Positions 1 to 9,138 of a stretch of DNA of 64,000 nucleotides are shown here, one piece after another; the first letter of the stretch is position 1; every line of letters starts with the position of its first letter. Origin of the DNA: Nannocystis sp. RBIL2 (GTDB lineage Bacteria > Myxococcota_A > Polyangia > Nannocystales > Nannocystaceae); NCBI RefSeq assembly GCF_026626745.1, contig NZ_JAPNJW010000001.1, forward strand, positions 4,262,001-4,326,000, written 5' to 3'. Under the pieces are notes generated by a model. The model worked only from the letters and a program-made list of their open reading frames with translations, was not told the origin of the DNA and made no database searches. A program made the translations under genes and the position numbers.

Positions 1-265
1 TCGAGCGTCCTCACGACCGCGCCGAGATCGAGCGTCCAGACGACCTCGGCTCGCGCCGATGTCTCCCGTGCTGCGCTGCTCCTTCGAGCGTCCTCACGAC
101 CTCGCCTCGCGCCGAGGTCTCCTCACCGCGCCCATCACTCGTGCGCGGTCGCTTCTGCCGCCCCCCGCCGGTCTCCCCAAAGACCTCACGCGTCATGCTT
201 ACGTCCCTGTCATGACCTCGCCGCTCGCCTGACCTCGGCATCCCGGTTTGGCGTGACCCGACCCA
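1..265. repeat. Non-coding stretch with degenerate CTCG-rich repeats
   Basis: No convincing gene is seen. The phrase GAGCGTCCTCACGACC occurs near positions 3 and 86, and variants of GACCTCGGCTCGC recur, with C on the top strand and G on the bottom. The same phrase family returns at about 15290-15560, so this looks like a dispersed low-complexity spacer. The long minus-strand frame that crosses it is a shadow of the membrane-protein gene that follows. Confidence 0.45.
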
Positions 266-2152
266 GTGACGGACCTTGACGTCCTCCCCCGCGCCGGGCC
301 ACCAATACGACTCGTGCCGTTCGCCGCCGTCGCCTCCGCCGGATTCGCCCACGCGCGGCGTTGGGGCCTGCTCGCGGCCCTGCTCGGCTTCGCCGCCGGC
401 TGGACCGCCTGGGCCGTCTCGCGCGGCGACCCGGCCGCGCTCGTCGGCGACGACCTCGACCTCGGCCAGCGCCTCGCCGCCGTGCGCGCCGGCCTCGCCG
501 GCCTCGTCGTGCTGCTCGGTAGCTACTTCCTGGCCGCGCGCCGCCTCGGCCGACCGCTCGCCGACTTCGCCGTCGCCTGGAACCGTCGCCTCCTGCTCCT
601 CGCCGGCGCCCCCGCCGGCATCCTGCTCACCGTCCCCGGCCTCGCCGAGCGCCGCGGCTTCGTTCCGCTGGTCACCAGCCTCGGCCTCGGCTTGCTGGCT
701 GCCGCCAGCGCCACCGGATGGCGCGACCTCCTCGCGCAACGCCGCCCGCGACCGCGCCTCGTCGCCGGAGTCTTGCTCGCGCTCGGCCTCGGCGTCGCCG
801 CGCTGCTCATCCATCTCGGCGTGGTCCGCCATCACGCGCTCGTCAGCAACATCCACGACCTGGGCATCTTCGAGAACGTCCTGTGGCGCTCGCTCCACGG
901 CGATCTGCTGGCCACCAGCCTGTTCCCCGACGACACTTTTAATAGTCAACACTTCGCCCCGCTGCTGCTCGCGCTCGTCCCGATCTACGCAGTCAGCCCG
1001 CGCGCCGAGACCCTGATCGTCGTGCAAGTGCTGTGGCTGTGCTCGGCCGCGCTCCCGCTCTACTTATTTTCACGCCGACGCAGCGGCAGCCTCGCCCTCG
1101 CGTTCGCGGTCACCCTCGCCTTCCTCGTCTCGCCGCTGGTCCACGCCAGCGCGCTGTGGGACTTCCACGACCTCACCCTCGCCGTCCCGCTGGTGCTGTG
1201 GGCGCTGTGGGCCCACGACGGCGATCGCCGCCTCGGCCTCGCGCTCGCAGTGGCCGCCCTCCTGCTCGTGCGCGAGGAGATGGGCCTCGTGGTCGCCGCC
1301 TTCGGTCTGTTCGCCGCCCTCGACGCCCGCCCGCGCCGCGGCCTCGTCCTGCTCGCCCTCGGCCTCGCGTGGTTCGCCCTCGTCGCCCGCGTGTTCGCCC
1401 CCGGCACCGGCGTGGGCGCCCACGCCGACGGCCTGCGCGGCAACCTGGCCGAAGCGACAGGTTACCGCGACCTCGCGCTCGCCTTGCTCGCCAACCCGCT
1501 GCGTCTCCCGCTCGAGCTGCTGCGGCCCGACAAGTTCGGCTACCTGCTGTGCCTCGGCGCCCCGCTGCTGCTCCTGCCCGTGTGCGCCGGCCGCCTGCTC
1601 GTGCTGCTCCTCCCGGGCGCCGCGATCTTCGTGCTCAGCGGCAACCAGTACGTCGCCGATCCGTACTTTCACTACTCGGCCTTCTCTTTGCCCGCGGTGT
1701 TCGCCGCCGCGGCCGTCGGCGCGGCCAACCTGCAGCAGCGACTCGGCCGCCCCCTGGCGCTCGAGCTGGCGGCCGGCATCGTCGTCGCCGCGCTCGCGTT
1801 CGGCTGGTCGTTCGGCCTGCCCGGCGGCAGCTTTCGCGCCGGCTTTCACCCGGTCCCGACCGCGCTCACCGAGGCCGAGCGCGAGCGCCACGCCTGGCTC
1901 ACCGAGCTGGCCCGCACCCTGCCCGCCGACGCCTGCGTCGCCGCTACCGGCGACGTCGGCGCCCACCTGGCCGCCCGCCGCTGCTTCGCCTGGTTCCCCG
2001 CCCGCCTCGACGTCGACTACCTCGTCCTCCACCGCGAGGACATCAACGCCAAGCACATGCCGCTGCTCCGCAACCTCCGCGCCCAGCAGCGCTTCCGCAC
2101 CGTCGACGAGCAGCACAAGATCCTCGTGCTGCAGCGCAACCTCGACAAATGA
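266..2152 (+). CDS. DUF2079 polytopic membrane protein
   Basis: Predicted inner-membrane protein of 628 residues, starting at a GTG. About a dozen hydrophobic segments run from residue 30 to about 510. The DUF2079 signature is visible: an N-D-L-G-I-F-E motif near residue 200, then SQHFAPLLLALVPIY near 228, and a hydrophilic C-terminal domain after about residue 520. DUF2079 proteins resemble GT-C (mannosyltransferase-like) membrane enzymes, but the reaction is not established, so no substrate is assigned. It is followed by a cluster of CATG hairpins and then by an exported protein on the same strand. The GTG start could be a few codons off. Confidence 0.8.
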   Translation: MTDLDVLPRAGPPIRLVPFAAVASAGFAHARRWGLLAALLGFAAGWTAWAVSRGDPAALVGDDLDLGQRLAAVRAGLAGLVVLLGSYFLAARRLGRPLADFAVAWNRRLLLLAGAPAGILLTVPGLAERRGFVPLVTSLGLGLLAAASATGWRDLLAQRRPRPRLVAGVLLALGLGVAALLIHLGVVRHHALVSNIHDLGIFENVLWRSLHGDLLATSLFPDDTFNSQHFAPLLLALVPIYAVSPRAETLIVVQVLWLCSAALPLYLFSRRRSGSLALAFAVTLAFLVSPLVHASALWDFHDLTLAVPLVLWALWAHDGDRRLGLALAVAALLLVREEMGLVVAAFGLFAALDARPRRGLVLLALGLAWFALVARVFAPGTGVGAHADGLRGNLAEATGYRDLALALLANPLRLPLELLRPDKFGYLLCLGAPLLLLPVCAGRLLVLLLPGAAIFVLSGNQYVADPYFHYSAFSLPAVFAAAAVGAANLQQRLGRPLALELAAGIVVAALAFGWSFGLPGGSFRAGFHPVPTALTEAERERHAWLTELARTLPADACVAATGDVGAHLAARRCFAWFPARLDVDYLVLHREDINAKHMPLLRNLRAQQRFRTVDEQHKILVLQRNLDK

Positions 2153-2157
2153 CCCTT

Positions 2158-2213
2158 TGAACATGCTCTCACGGGCATGCTCTTGAAGACATGCTCCACG
2201 AGACATGTCCCAT
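2158..2213. repeat. CATG hairpin cluster after the DUF2079 gene
   Basis: Four CATG boxes sit 14-17 nt apart just after the stop codon, joined by self-complementary spacers: CATGCTC-TCAC-GGGCATG, then TCTT-G-AAGA between GCATG and CATGC, then a terminal ACATGTCC. Neighbouring arms could fold in alternative ways. This belongs to the dispersed palindrome family described in the findings. The position suggests a 3'-end or terminator role, but there is no T-tract. Confidence 0.6.
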
Positions 2214-2377
2214 GGTTCGAGGCATCCGGGCGTGCAACCTCGCAGTCAGCGCTCCACCGCGCTCGGCGTCACGCGGCCGCCTCCGCCGGCCCCTCGCCCC
2301 CACGGGCCCCCCACCTTTTACACAGCCTTGACCGTCGCCCATCACGTCCTCCGCTACACCCGACGTCGGAGGCAACG

Positions 2378-3781
2378 ATGCAGATCCGCGGCGCGCTCTG
2401 GACCACCATGGCCCTGTTCCTCTCCCTCGGCGCGCCGGTGAGCGCGAGCGCGAGCGACCTTCCACCTGTCCTCGAGGACATCCTCGGTCAGGCGCTCGGC
2501 CTCGCGGGCTTCGCACAACTCGCCGTCGCGGACGACGACGCCGTCGCTCGGGCTGCCCGCCAGCGTCTGCGCGCCGCCGGCCCCGAGGGCCTCCGCGCCT
2601 TCGAGCGCGCCCACGAGGCGGCGCTGACCGCCGCCCACGACGCGGTCCTCGCCGCCGCCGAGGCCCCGCAGGACCGCCGCGATCCCGCAGGCCTCACCGA
2701 CCCGGCCCGCGCCCGCCTGCTCGCCGCCCTCGACACGGTGTGCGGCCAGCGCGACTGCCTGCTGTCGCGCCTCTACTGGCACACCGACCTCGACGAAGCT
2801 GTCCAAACGGCCAGGCGCGAGGGCAAGCCCGTCCTCTCGCTGCGCCTGCTCGGCGACCTGCGCGACGAGCTGAGCTGCGCCAACAGCCGCTTCTTCCGCG
2901 CCCTCCTCTACCCCGACCCGGCGGTGCGCGCCCTCCTGCGCGACCGCTTCGTGCTCCACTGGGCCAGCGAACGGCCGGCGCCGAAGATCACCATCGACCT
3001 CGGCGACGGCCGCCAGGTCGTCACCACCATCACCGGCAACAGCGCCCACTTCGTCCTCGACGCCGGCGGACGCCCGGTCGACGTCGTCCCCGGCCTCTAC
3101 GCCCCCGCCGACTTCGTCGCCGCCCTGCAGCGCGCCGAGGACCTCGCCCGCCGCACCGCCGTCCTCGCCGGCGGCGACCTCCGCGACGCGCTCGCCGACC
3201 ACCACGAGGCCCGCGTGCGCGCCCTCGACGAATCGTTCAAGAGCCAGGCGCTCACCGCAGGTCAGCGCCCGTCTCCGCCGCCCCGCGCGGCCCGCCCCGC
3301 TGGCGGCGATCCGCGCGCCGGCCAGGCCGCGCCGCTGGCCATGAGCAAGATGGCAGTCGAGGCGCCGCTGCTCGGCGTCACCGGCGAGCCCGTCGACCGC
3401 GTCGCCGAGCGCTGGGAGCGGATCGCCGACGTCACCGCGCCGACGATCGCCCTCTCGCGCGCGAGCCTCGGCCTCGTACGCACGCAACAGTGGCGCAGCG
3501 GCGACGCGTCGCGCGACGCCGCCGACAGGTCCGCGGCGATCGTCGCGCTGCGCCGCACGCTCGCGCTCGACACCCTGCGCAACGAGCAGGAGATCCACCG
3601 GGAGATCCACGGCTGGTGGGCGCGCGGGGCCACCGCGCCCGCGGACCTGCAGTCACTCGTCCGACGCGTGTACGACGAGTTGTTCATGACGCCTGCCCGC
3701 GACCCCTGGCTCGGACTCGCCGACCCGGCGAGCTACGGCGGCCTCGTCGGTGGCGGACGGCGGGCGCAGGCCCACCTGTGA
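2378..3781 (+). CDS. Exported thioredoxin-fold protein of unknown role
   Basis: 467 residues from ATG 2378, which is preceded by a clear GGAGG. Residues 1-25 form a signal peptide (MQIRGALWTTMALFLSLGAP) that ends near ASA. The middle of the protein has the outline of a thioredoxin-like domain: EGKPVLSLRLL, then DPAVRALLRDRFVLHW, then a NSAHFVLDAGGRPVDVVPG strand-loop. The usual CxxC is absent, with only a lone Cys near the expected site, so disulfide reductase activity is unlikely. The N-terminal 100 residues are Ala/Arg-rich helices and the C-terminal 150 residues are not recognised. The frame stays open further upstream, but the SD and the signal peptide fix this start. Confidence 0.65.
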   Translation: MQIRGALWTTMALFLSLGAPVSASASDLPPVLEDILGQALGLAGFAQLAVADDDAVARAARQRLRAAGPEGLRAFERAHEAALTAAHDAVLAAAEAPQDRRDPAGLTDPARARLLAALDTVCGQRDCLLSRLYWHTDLDEAVQTARREGKPVLSLRLLGDLRDELSCANSRFFRALLYPDPAVRALLRDRFVLHWASERPAPKITIDLGDGRQVVTTITGNSAHFVLDAGGRPVDVVPGLYAPADFVAALQRAEDLARRTAVLAGGDLRDALADHHEARVRALDESFKSQALTAGQRPSPPPRAARPAGGDPRAGQAAPLAMSKMAVEAPLLGVTGEPVDRVAERWERIADVTAPTIALSRASLGLVRTQQWRSGDASRDAADRSAAIVALRRTLALDTLRNEQEIHREIHGWWARGATAPADLQSLVRRVYDELFMTPARDPWLGLADPASYGGLVGGGRRAQAHL

Positions 3782-3897
3782 GCGCGCGCGGGCCCGCCCG
3801 CTCGTACCCGTGCCGACAATTCCTGCCCCGAGGCACAGCCGACTGTGTAAATCTCAGGCCCGGAGGCCGGGGGCGCACGCCCCACGGGCTCGTGCGC

Positions 3898-4587
3898 ATG
3901 AGTGATTTCCTCGTCGAAGCCGCCCGCAGCAGCCCCGCGATCGCCGCGAGCCTGAGCAAGCTCCGGCAACGCGCCGAGGCTGCGATCCGCGACGCCGCGA
4001 TCGCCGACACCGTCCTCGACGCCCGCGACTCGGCCCCGCACCCGACGGTCCCGCGCGGCTCCGACAGCGCCACAGTGATCCCGCGCGAGCACGCGCACTC
4101 GAACGCGCTCGACGCCTTCGGCACGCGCGAACCCAAGAGCTGGAGCGCCGACCTCCTGCGCGACGTCGCCGCGCCCGACGTGTTCGCCAGCAACCCGCTC
4201 GGCGAGCTCGAGCTGCTGGCGCTGCGCAGCGCCCAGGCCCTGCGCACCCAGGGCTCGCGCCTGCGGCAGGTCACGATCCTCGTCGCCGGCCTCGCCGCCG
4301 CCATCGTCGGCGCCGGCCTCTACGCCGCCGTCCAGGGCGAATACGGCCTGTCCGGCGGCCTCGTCGCCGGCGGCCTCGTCGTGCTCGCGCTGGTGATCGG
4401 CAAGTGGAACCCCTTCCGCCGCGCCGCCCGCTCGGCCGAGCTCGCCGAGCTCGCCGACGCCACCGCGACCACCCTCCGCCTGCGCATGCGCGCCCTCGCC
4501 GAGCTCGGCGACAGCAAGACCCGCGCGCTCGAGCAGTGGAAGGTCGTCATCGAGATGACCGAGTCGGTCCGCCGCCGCCGCGCGTGA
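3898..4587 (+). CDS. Small protein with a two-helix membrane hairpin
   Basis: 229 residues; family not recognised. The first 115 residues are soluble, Ala/Arg/Asp-rich and partly helical. Two adjacent hydrophobic helices follow (about 122-143 and 149-166, separated by QGEYGLSGG), then the juxtamembrane KWNPFRR and a C-terminal helical segment rich in Ala, Leu, Arg and Glu. The layout suggests an inner-membrane protein with both tails in the cytoplasm. The start is ATG 3898; an in-frame GTG at 3892 is an alternative. The gene is convergent with the Hsp70 gene, and a CATG hairpin cluster lies between them. Confidence 0.6.
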   Translation: MSDFLVEAARSSPAIAASLSKLRQRAEAAIRDAAIADTVLDARDSAPHPTVPRGSDSATVIPREHAHSNALDAFGTREPKSWSADLLRDVAAPDVFASNPLGELELLALRSAQALRTQGSRLRQVTILVAGLAAAIVGAGLYAAVQGEYGLSGGLVAGGLVVLALVIGKWNPFRRAARSAELAELADATATTLRLRMRALAELGDSKTRALEQWKVVIEMTESVRRRRA

Positions 4588-4592
4588 CGCCG

Positions 4593-4660
4593 TCCGGGAC
4601 ATGTCGCAAGAGACATGGCTCGAAGAGCATGACCATGGCGACATGCCCTGAAGGTCATCA
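4593..4660. repeat. CATG hairpin cluster between convergent genes
   Basis: Two hairpins can be drawn: CATGTC-GCAAGA-GACATG and CATGGCTC-GAA-GAGCATG. They are followed by ACATGCCCTGAAGGTCATCA. The cluster fills the gap between the stop codons of the converging genes, which fits a two-way terminator, although no T-tract follows. Confidence 0.55.
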
Positions 4661-4663
4661 GGC

Positions 4664-6385
4664 TCAGGAGCGCCAGTGCGCCGCCAGACGGTGCGTCAAC
4701 GCCACCAGCCCCTCCCGCACCGCCTGCACCTCCACCGGGTCCTGGGCGTCCAGCGCGGCGCGGAAGGCCGCGATCGCCTCGCCGAGCGCCGACCGGGCCG
4801 GACCGGTCAATTCGGCGTACAGCGCGGTCGCCCGCGCCAACGCCGTCGTGTTGGGCAGCGCGTCGCGCGGATGGAACTTGAGTCGCTGCATCTCCTCGCG
4901 CGCGCGCTCGATCTGCGCCGCAGTCAGCTTGACCGCGCTGCCCCGGAGCAGCGCCGACACGCTGTTGTCGGTGCCGACCACCGCGGCGTCGACCTCGAGC
5001 AGCCCGTTGAGGTCATAGGTGAAGCGGACATCGACCTCCACCTCGCCGGCGGGACGCTTCGGCAGGCCTTTCACCTCGACGTGGCCGAGCAGCACGTTCT
5101 TGCTGGCCTGCGGGTGCTCGCCCTGGCACACGAGGAACTCGATCTCGGTCTGCCGGTCGCGGACCGTGCTGTAGCGCCGGACCCGGCTGCAGGGGATCAC
5201 CGTCCCGCGGTCGATGATCGGCGAGAACACGTCGGCCACGCCTGCCCCGCCGTAGCGGCTGACCACGGCGGTGCCGAGCGTGAACGGCGTGATGTCCGTG
5301 ACGACCAAATCGCCGAGGGCCACGTCGCCGGCGACCAATCCGGACTGGACCGCCGCGCCCATCGCCACCGCCTCGTCGACGGGCAACGTGCAAAGCGGCA
5401 GGCGGCCGAACATCTGCGCAGCGAGCCGACGCACGCACGGCATGCGCGTCGCGCCGCCCACCAGCAGCACCTCGTCGACCTGCGTCGGATCGATCCGCCC
5501 GTCTCGCAGCGCGCGGACGATCACCCGCCGCAGCCGCTCGAGCAGACCCTGCCACGCCTGCTCGGCCACGGCGAGCGTGATCTCCTCGCTCAGCGTCACC
5601 CGCTCCCGGCCCACGCGCAGCTCAGGGTGTGCGACCTGGACGACCTCCACGCTCGACAGCCGGTGCTTGGCCGACTCGCACAGCTCGCGCAAGAGCGACC
5701 ACGCGCGGCGGTCGGCACGGAGGTCGACCCCGCGCGTCCTCGCCACCTTCGCGTGGACCAGCTCGGCCAGAGCGTCGAGGAAGTCCTCGCCGCCGAGCCG
5801 CGCGTCGCCGGCGGACGCCTGGACCTCGATCACCCCCTCGATGATCTCGAGCACCGTGACATCGAAGGTCCCGCCGCCGAGATCGAGCACCACCACGCGC
5901 CGCTCGCGGTCGGCCACGTGGAGCCCGTAGGCCATCGCCGCGGCCGTCGGCTCGTGCACGAGGCGCTCGACCGTGAGGCCGGCGATCTGCCCCGCCTCGC
6001 GGGTCGCCGAGCGCTGCAGCTCGCCGAAGTACGCCGGCACCGTGATCACCGCCCGCTCGACGGGATGCCCGAGTGCCGCCTCGGCGTCCTCCTTGAGGCT
6101 GCGCAGCACCATCGCCGACAGCGCTTGCGGCGTGAACTCCCGCCCGCCGATCGTGTACGTGCGCGACGTGCCCATGTCGCGCTTGAATACCGCCGCCGTC
6201 ATCTCGGGGTGCGTGACGATCCGGGCCCGCGCGGCCGCGCCGACCACCCAACGCCCGTCCTCGAGCAGGCTGACGGCGCTGGGGGTGAGCGTCTCGCCGA
6301 GCGAGTTGGCCAGCACGCACGGCCGACCGTCCTGGAGCGCACAGATCAGCGAATACGTGGTCCCGAGATCGATGCCGACGATCAT
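4664..6385 (-). CDS. Hsp70 (DnaK-like) chaperone
   Basis: 573-residue Hsp70-family ATPase. The phosphate-1 motif IVGIDLGTTYS is at 2-12, HEPTAAAMAYG at about 144-154, the phosphate-2 motif DLGGGTFDVT at 168-177 and the adenosine motif LLVGGATRMP near 310. A beta-rich substrate-binding domain follows, and the lid is shorter than in canonical DnaK (about 640 residues) with no DnaK-type C-terminal tail. This fits a paralogue dedicated to certain clients rather than the housekeeping DnaK. ATG 6385 overlaps the TGA of the upstream J-like gene (ATGA), so the two are translationally coupled. No grpE is adjacent. Confidence 0.9.
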   Translation of the reverse strand: MIVGIDLGTTYSLICALQDGRPCVLANSLGETLTPSAVSLLEDGRWVVGAAARARIVTHPEMTAAVFKRDMGTSRTYTIGGREFTPQALSAMVLRSLKEDAEAALGHPVERAVITVPAYFGELQRSATREAGQIAGLTVERLVHEPTAAAMAYGLHVADRERRVVVLDLGGGTFDVTVLEIIEGVIEVQASAGDARLGGEDFLDALAELVHAKVARTRGVDLRADRRAWSLLRELCESAKHRLSSVEVVQVAHPELRVGRERVTLSEEITLAVAEQAWQGLLERLRRVIVRALRDGRIDPTQVDEVLLVGGATRMPCVRRLAAQMFGRLPLCTLPVDEAVAMGAAVQSGLVAGDVALGDLVVTDITPFTLGTAVVSRYGGAGVADVFSPIIDRGTVIPCSRVRRYSTVRDRQTEIEFLVCQGEHPQASKNVLLGHVEVKGLPKRPAGEVEVDVRFTYDLNGLLEVDAAVVGTDNSVSALLRGSAVKLTAAQIERAREEMQRLKFHPRDALPNTTALARATALYAELTGPARSALGEAIAAFRAALDAQDPVEVQAVREGLVALTHRLAAHWRS

Positions 6386-7311
6386 GCGATCCCCGAGATC
6401 GATCGCAACAACCCGATCACGATCATGAGCACGCCGACGGCCAAGAACGCGTAACGGTAGCGGTCCGCCCACTGGTCGTGCTCCCGCCACGACAGCTCAT
6501 GGAGCAGCGGGGCCCAGCGCCGGAGGAGGAGCGTATTGGCGTCAGTGAGGAACGGATGCGCCGCGAACACCCGCGCCAGTCCTCCGTCGCGCTGCTCGAG
6601 CAACGCCTCGGCCAGCTCGGACCGCAGCACGGACGAAAATTCGTCCGGCAGCGACAACAACTCACAGCTGAAGATCCACCGCTCGCCCTCGTCGGCCAGC
6701 ACGTCGAGCGCGCGTTGCAGCATGAGCCACTCCTGGCTCGATGCGCCGACCCGCCGCGCCGCCGCCAGCTCGCCCCGGACCAGCAGCATCAGCTGCACGT
6801 CGATCACCAGCGACACCCGGACCTCGCCCACCTCGCCGAACGGCTCGGCGCAGGCGCGAGCCAGCAGCAGCTCGGCCAACTCGACGCCCGCTTCGCTCGC
6901 ACCGCTGTCGATGAGCCGGTGCGCCACGCCGAGCAGCCGCGTCACCGGCCGACCGAGCGCGACCTCGGTCTCCTCCCCGGCGATCAACAAGGAGTGATTC
7001 CGCCGCGCCCACGCCTGCAAGGCCTCGTCGTGCTGCGGCCGACGAGGACCGGGCGGCTCGGCCTGTCGCGTCGCTCCCGAACGTGGCCCCGGACGAGGAC
7101 CCCACCCCGGCGTCGACGTCTGGAGCCCGGCGGACAGCAACTCGAAGGCGCTACGGACCCGCTGAAACCCCGCGGGGTCACGCTCGGGCGAAGCGGCGCG
7201 GATCGCCCGCAGATACGCCCGTCGCACCACATCCGACCGCTTGTCGACCGGCAGTCGCTCGAGCTCCTCGCGCGTCAGGGCCAAGATCTTCAACGCATCA
7301 TCGCTCGTCAC
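6382..7311 (-). CDS. Divergent J-domain-like, C-terminally anchored co-chaperone
   Basis: 309 residues from GTG 7311; the frame opens 66 nt earlier at a TTG (331 residues). Near residues 20-58 a J-domain outline is visible: VVRRAYLRAIRAASPERDPAGFQRVRSAFELLS. The invariant HPD is replaced by SPE/RDP, so this is a J-like rather than a canonical J domain. A disordered Pro/Arg linker, a helical region and a hydrophobic C-terminal helix (YAFLAVGVLMIVIGLL) follow. It ends in a 4-nt overlap with the Hsp70 gene, which strongly suggests that the two work together, perhaps with the J-like protein tethering Hsp70 to the membrane. Confidence 0.65.
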   Translation of the reverse strand: MTSDDALKILALTREELERLPVDKRSDVVRRAYLRAIRAASPERDPAGFQRVRSAFELLSAGLQTSTPGWGPRPGPRSGATRQAEPPGPRRPQHDEALQAWARRNHSLLIAGEETEVALGRPVTRLLGVAHRLIDSGASEAGVELAELLLARACAEPFGEVGEVRVSLVIDVQLMLLVRGELAAARRVGASSQEWLMLQRALDVLADEGERWIFSCELLSLPDEFSSVLRSELAEALLEQRDGGLARVFAAHPFLTDANTLLLRRWAPLLHELSWREHDQWADRYRYAFLAVGVLMIVIGLLRSISGIA

Positions 7312-7434
7312 ACCGTCACGCTGCCACGCCCGCGGACACAGCGTCAATCGATTCGCGAGTCGCCGAAATATGAACAATGTTCCGCTCCGCGCCCCCTCGC
7401 CATGCCTGCCCCGATCTCCGCTATCTTGGCCGGC

Positions 7435-8481
7435 ATGCCGCGTCCTCGCTCGCTCCTCGGCCTAATCGGTGAACTCCTCGGCTTGTACGCATGGCGTCGG
7501 CCCCGACTCGCCTTATTCGCTTGCGTCATGCTCGTGGCATTCATCGGCCTCGGCGTTCAGCGCTCCGCCGCGCCGTCGACCGCGGCGATCCAGCTAGCGG
7601 TGCTGTCGAGCGGCTTCGGCCTGCTCCACGGCGACCCGGGTGCTCGCCGCTTCGTCGAGCTCGATTCCAACGGCGCGCCACGACGCGACCTCTCCGTCGC
7701 GCTGGACGCCGACGCGCGCCTGGTGGGGACGTACCGCGGCGCCGCCCTCGGCTGGAAGGACGGCACCAAGGTCCGACTGGCCGCGCTCGACGACCACGGC
7801 CGATTGAGGGAGCCGTCGACGTGGGGCAAGTCGGTCCAGCGCCTGTGCGACGGCGCGGCCACGGGCGACGACCGCTTCGCGGTCGGGTGGATCGAGCGCG
7901 ACGGCAAGGTGTGGTTGGTCCACGGCCCGACGACGCACGCCGCCGCCGCCGAGCCCCTGTATACGGCCGCCGTCGAGCCACTGCGGGCCGACTGGTGCGG
8001 CATCGCCTCGGCCGAACGGAACATCGCCCTGATGTGGAAGGGCAAGCACACTTACCTCAACTTCTGCGGCCCACGCGATTGCTCGGGCCTGGTCGCCAGG
8101 GTCAAGATCGACGCCCGCGAGGCCGTCGTGGGCTTCGGGTGTCTGCGCGATCGCTGCCTGGTCGGCACTCGCGACGACCGCGGCGTCTCCCGCGTTCACC
8201 TCGTGTCCCAGCTCGGTGAGGTCGCGTGGAGCCGCACGCTGGCGACGGCCGCCGGCGGTCCATTGACGATCGTCGGCGCTGGCGATCGCGGGTTCATGGT
8301 CGCCGCGGTCGACGGCGACGGCGCGAGCGTCCTCCGCTTCGACGACAAGGGCGCGAGCACGCCGGTGTGGCAACGCCGCGGAGTCTCGAGCCCGAGCCTC
8401 GCGTGGTCGCACGGGCGCCTCGCAATCGCCTACGCGGAGGCCGATCAGGTCCGCAGCGAGGTCGTCGCGCTCCCTCGCTGA
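7435..8481 (+). CDS. Membrane-anchored protein with propeller-like repeats
   Basis: 348 residues; family not recognised. A positively charged N-terminus is followed by one hydrophobic helix (LALFACVMLVAFIGLGV, about 21-37), then about 300 residues of short beta-strand repeats (LGWKDGTKVRLAAL, FAVGWIERDGKVWLVHG, IALMWKGKHTYLNF) that resemble a beta-propeller facing the periplasm. Two CxxxxC-type pairs occur near 195-225. ATG 7435 is preferred because TATCTT lies 7 nt upstream, the short-leader promoter pattern seen elsewhere in the window. An in-frame ATG at 7402 is the alternative. Confidence 0.55.
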   Translation: MPRPRSLLGLIGELLGLYAWRRPRLALFACVMLVAFIGLGVQRSAAPSTAAIQLAVLSSGFGLLHGDPGARRFVELDSNGAPRRDLSVALDADARLVGTYRGAALGWKDGTKVRLAALDDHGRLREPSTWGKSVQRLCDGAATGDDRFAVGWIERDGKVWLVHGPTTHAAAAEPLYTAAVEPLRADWCGIASAERNIALMWKGKHTYLNFCGPRDCSGLVARVKIDAREAVVGFGCLRDRCLVGTRDDRGVSRVHLVSQLGEVAWSRTLATAAGGPLTIVGAGDRGFMVAAVDGDGASVLRFDDKGASTPVWQRRGVSSPSLAWSHGRLAIAYAEADQVRSEVVALPR

Positions 8482-8490
8482 GCCGCCGAT

Positions 8491-9138
8491 TCACCCCTGC
8501 ACGCGCGCGAACTCCGGCCCGCGGAACACCTGCCTGGCGTTGCCGCGCTCGATCGCGTTGTGCTCGTCCCAGCGGGCCCGCTCGGCCTCGCTGCGCCGCG
8601 CGGCTGCGCCGGCCAGCAGCAGGGCTGCCAGCCGTTCGCGGGCGATCCGGCGGTTCTGCCCCTGCGAGCGCTCCTCGCGGGCCACCACCTCGAGGCCCGT
8701 CGGCTTGTGGCGCAGGCGGACCGCCGTGCTGCGCTTGTTGACGTTCTGTCCGCCCGCGCCGCCGCTGCGGACCGCCGTCTCCTCGAGATCCGCCTCGTGC
8801 ACCGCGGTGCTCGCCTCCGCCTCGACCGGCAGGCGCGTCAGCTTGACGAACCAGTTGCGCCGGCGGTGCGTCGGCCGCAGCGGGCTGCGACCGATCCACT
8901 GCACGGTGCCCTCCCATTGCGACACCAGCGCCGCGATCCCTGCCCCTTCGGACATGTCCTCGAGTTCATACACCAGCGACCACGCAGTCTCCGCCGCCGG
9001 CCCCGGCGCGCGCGACAGCTCCTCGCAGCCGAGGCCCGCCGCCGCAGCCGCCGCCGCGAACACCGGCCCGAGGCGGTGCACCACCCACGCCAGCTCCGGC
9101 GGCCCGTGACCGCCCGAGATCAGCACATACGCCTTCAT
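8491..9138 (-). CDS. prfH: Peptide chain release factor H (PrfH)
   Basis: 215 residues. This is a short class I release-factor relative: it carries the peptidyl-tRNA hydrolysis motif GAGGQNVNKRSTAVRL (GGQ at about 129-131) followed by the basic tail typical of domain 3, but it has no codon-recognition domain. PrfH-type proteins are known to release stalled peptides on ribosomes damaged in the decoding centre, and they are commonly encoded with RtcB. Here the ATG overlaps the rtcB TGA (ATGA), which fits that pairing exactly. It is the third gene of the operon reading leftward from about 11.1 kb and is convergent with the membrane-anchored protein gene, 9 nt away. Confidence 0.9.
   Translation of the reverse strand: MKAYVLISGGHGPPELAWVVHRLGPVFAAAAAAAGLGCEELSRAPGPAAETAWSLVYELEDMSEGAGIAALVSQWEGTVQWIGRSPLRPTHRRRNWFVKLTRLPVEAEASTAVHEADLEETAVRSGGAGGQNVNKRSTAVRLRHKPTGLEVVAREERSQGQNRRIARERLAALLLAGAAARRSEAERARWDEHNAIERGNARQVFRGPEFARVQG

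Noticed and set aside
11..1027. Long minus-strand frame opposite the first membrane protein
   Set aside because: Composition is Glu/Ala/Gly/Gln-rich without domains; it mirrors the DUF2079 gene at high GC and is a shadow.
3262..3687. Minus-strand frames inside the thioredoxin-fold gene
   Set aside because: Shadow frames typical of high-GC DNA; the plus-strand gene has an SD, a signal peptide and domain signal.
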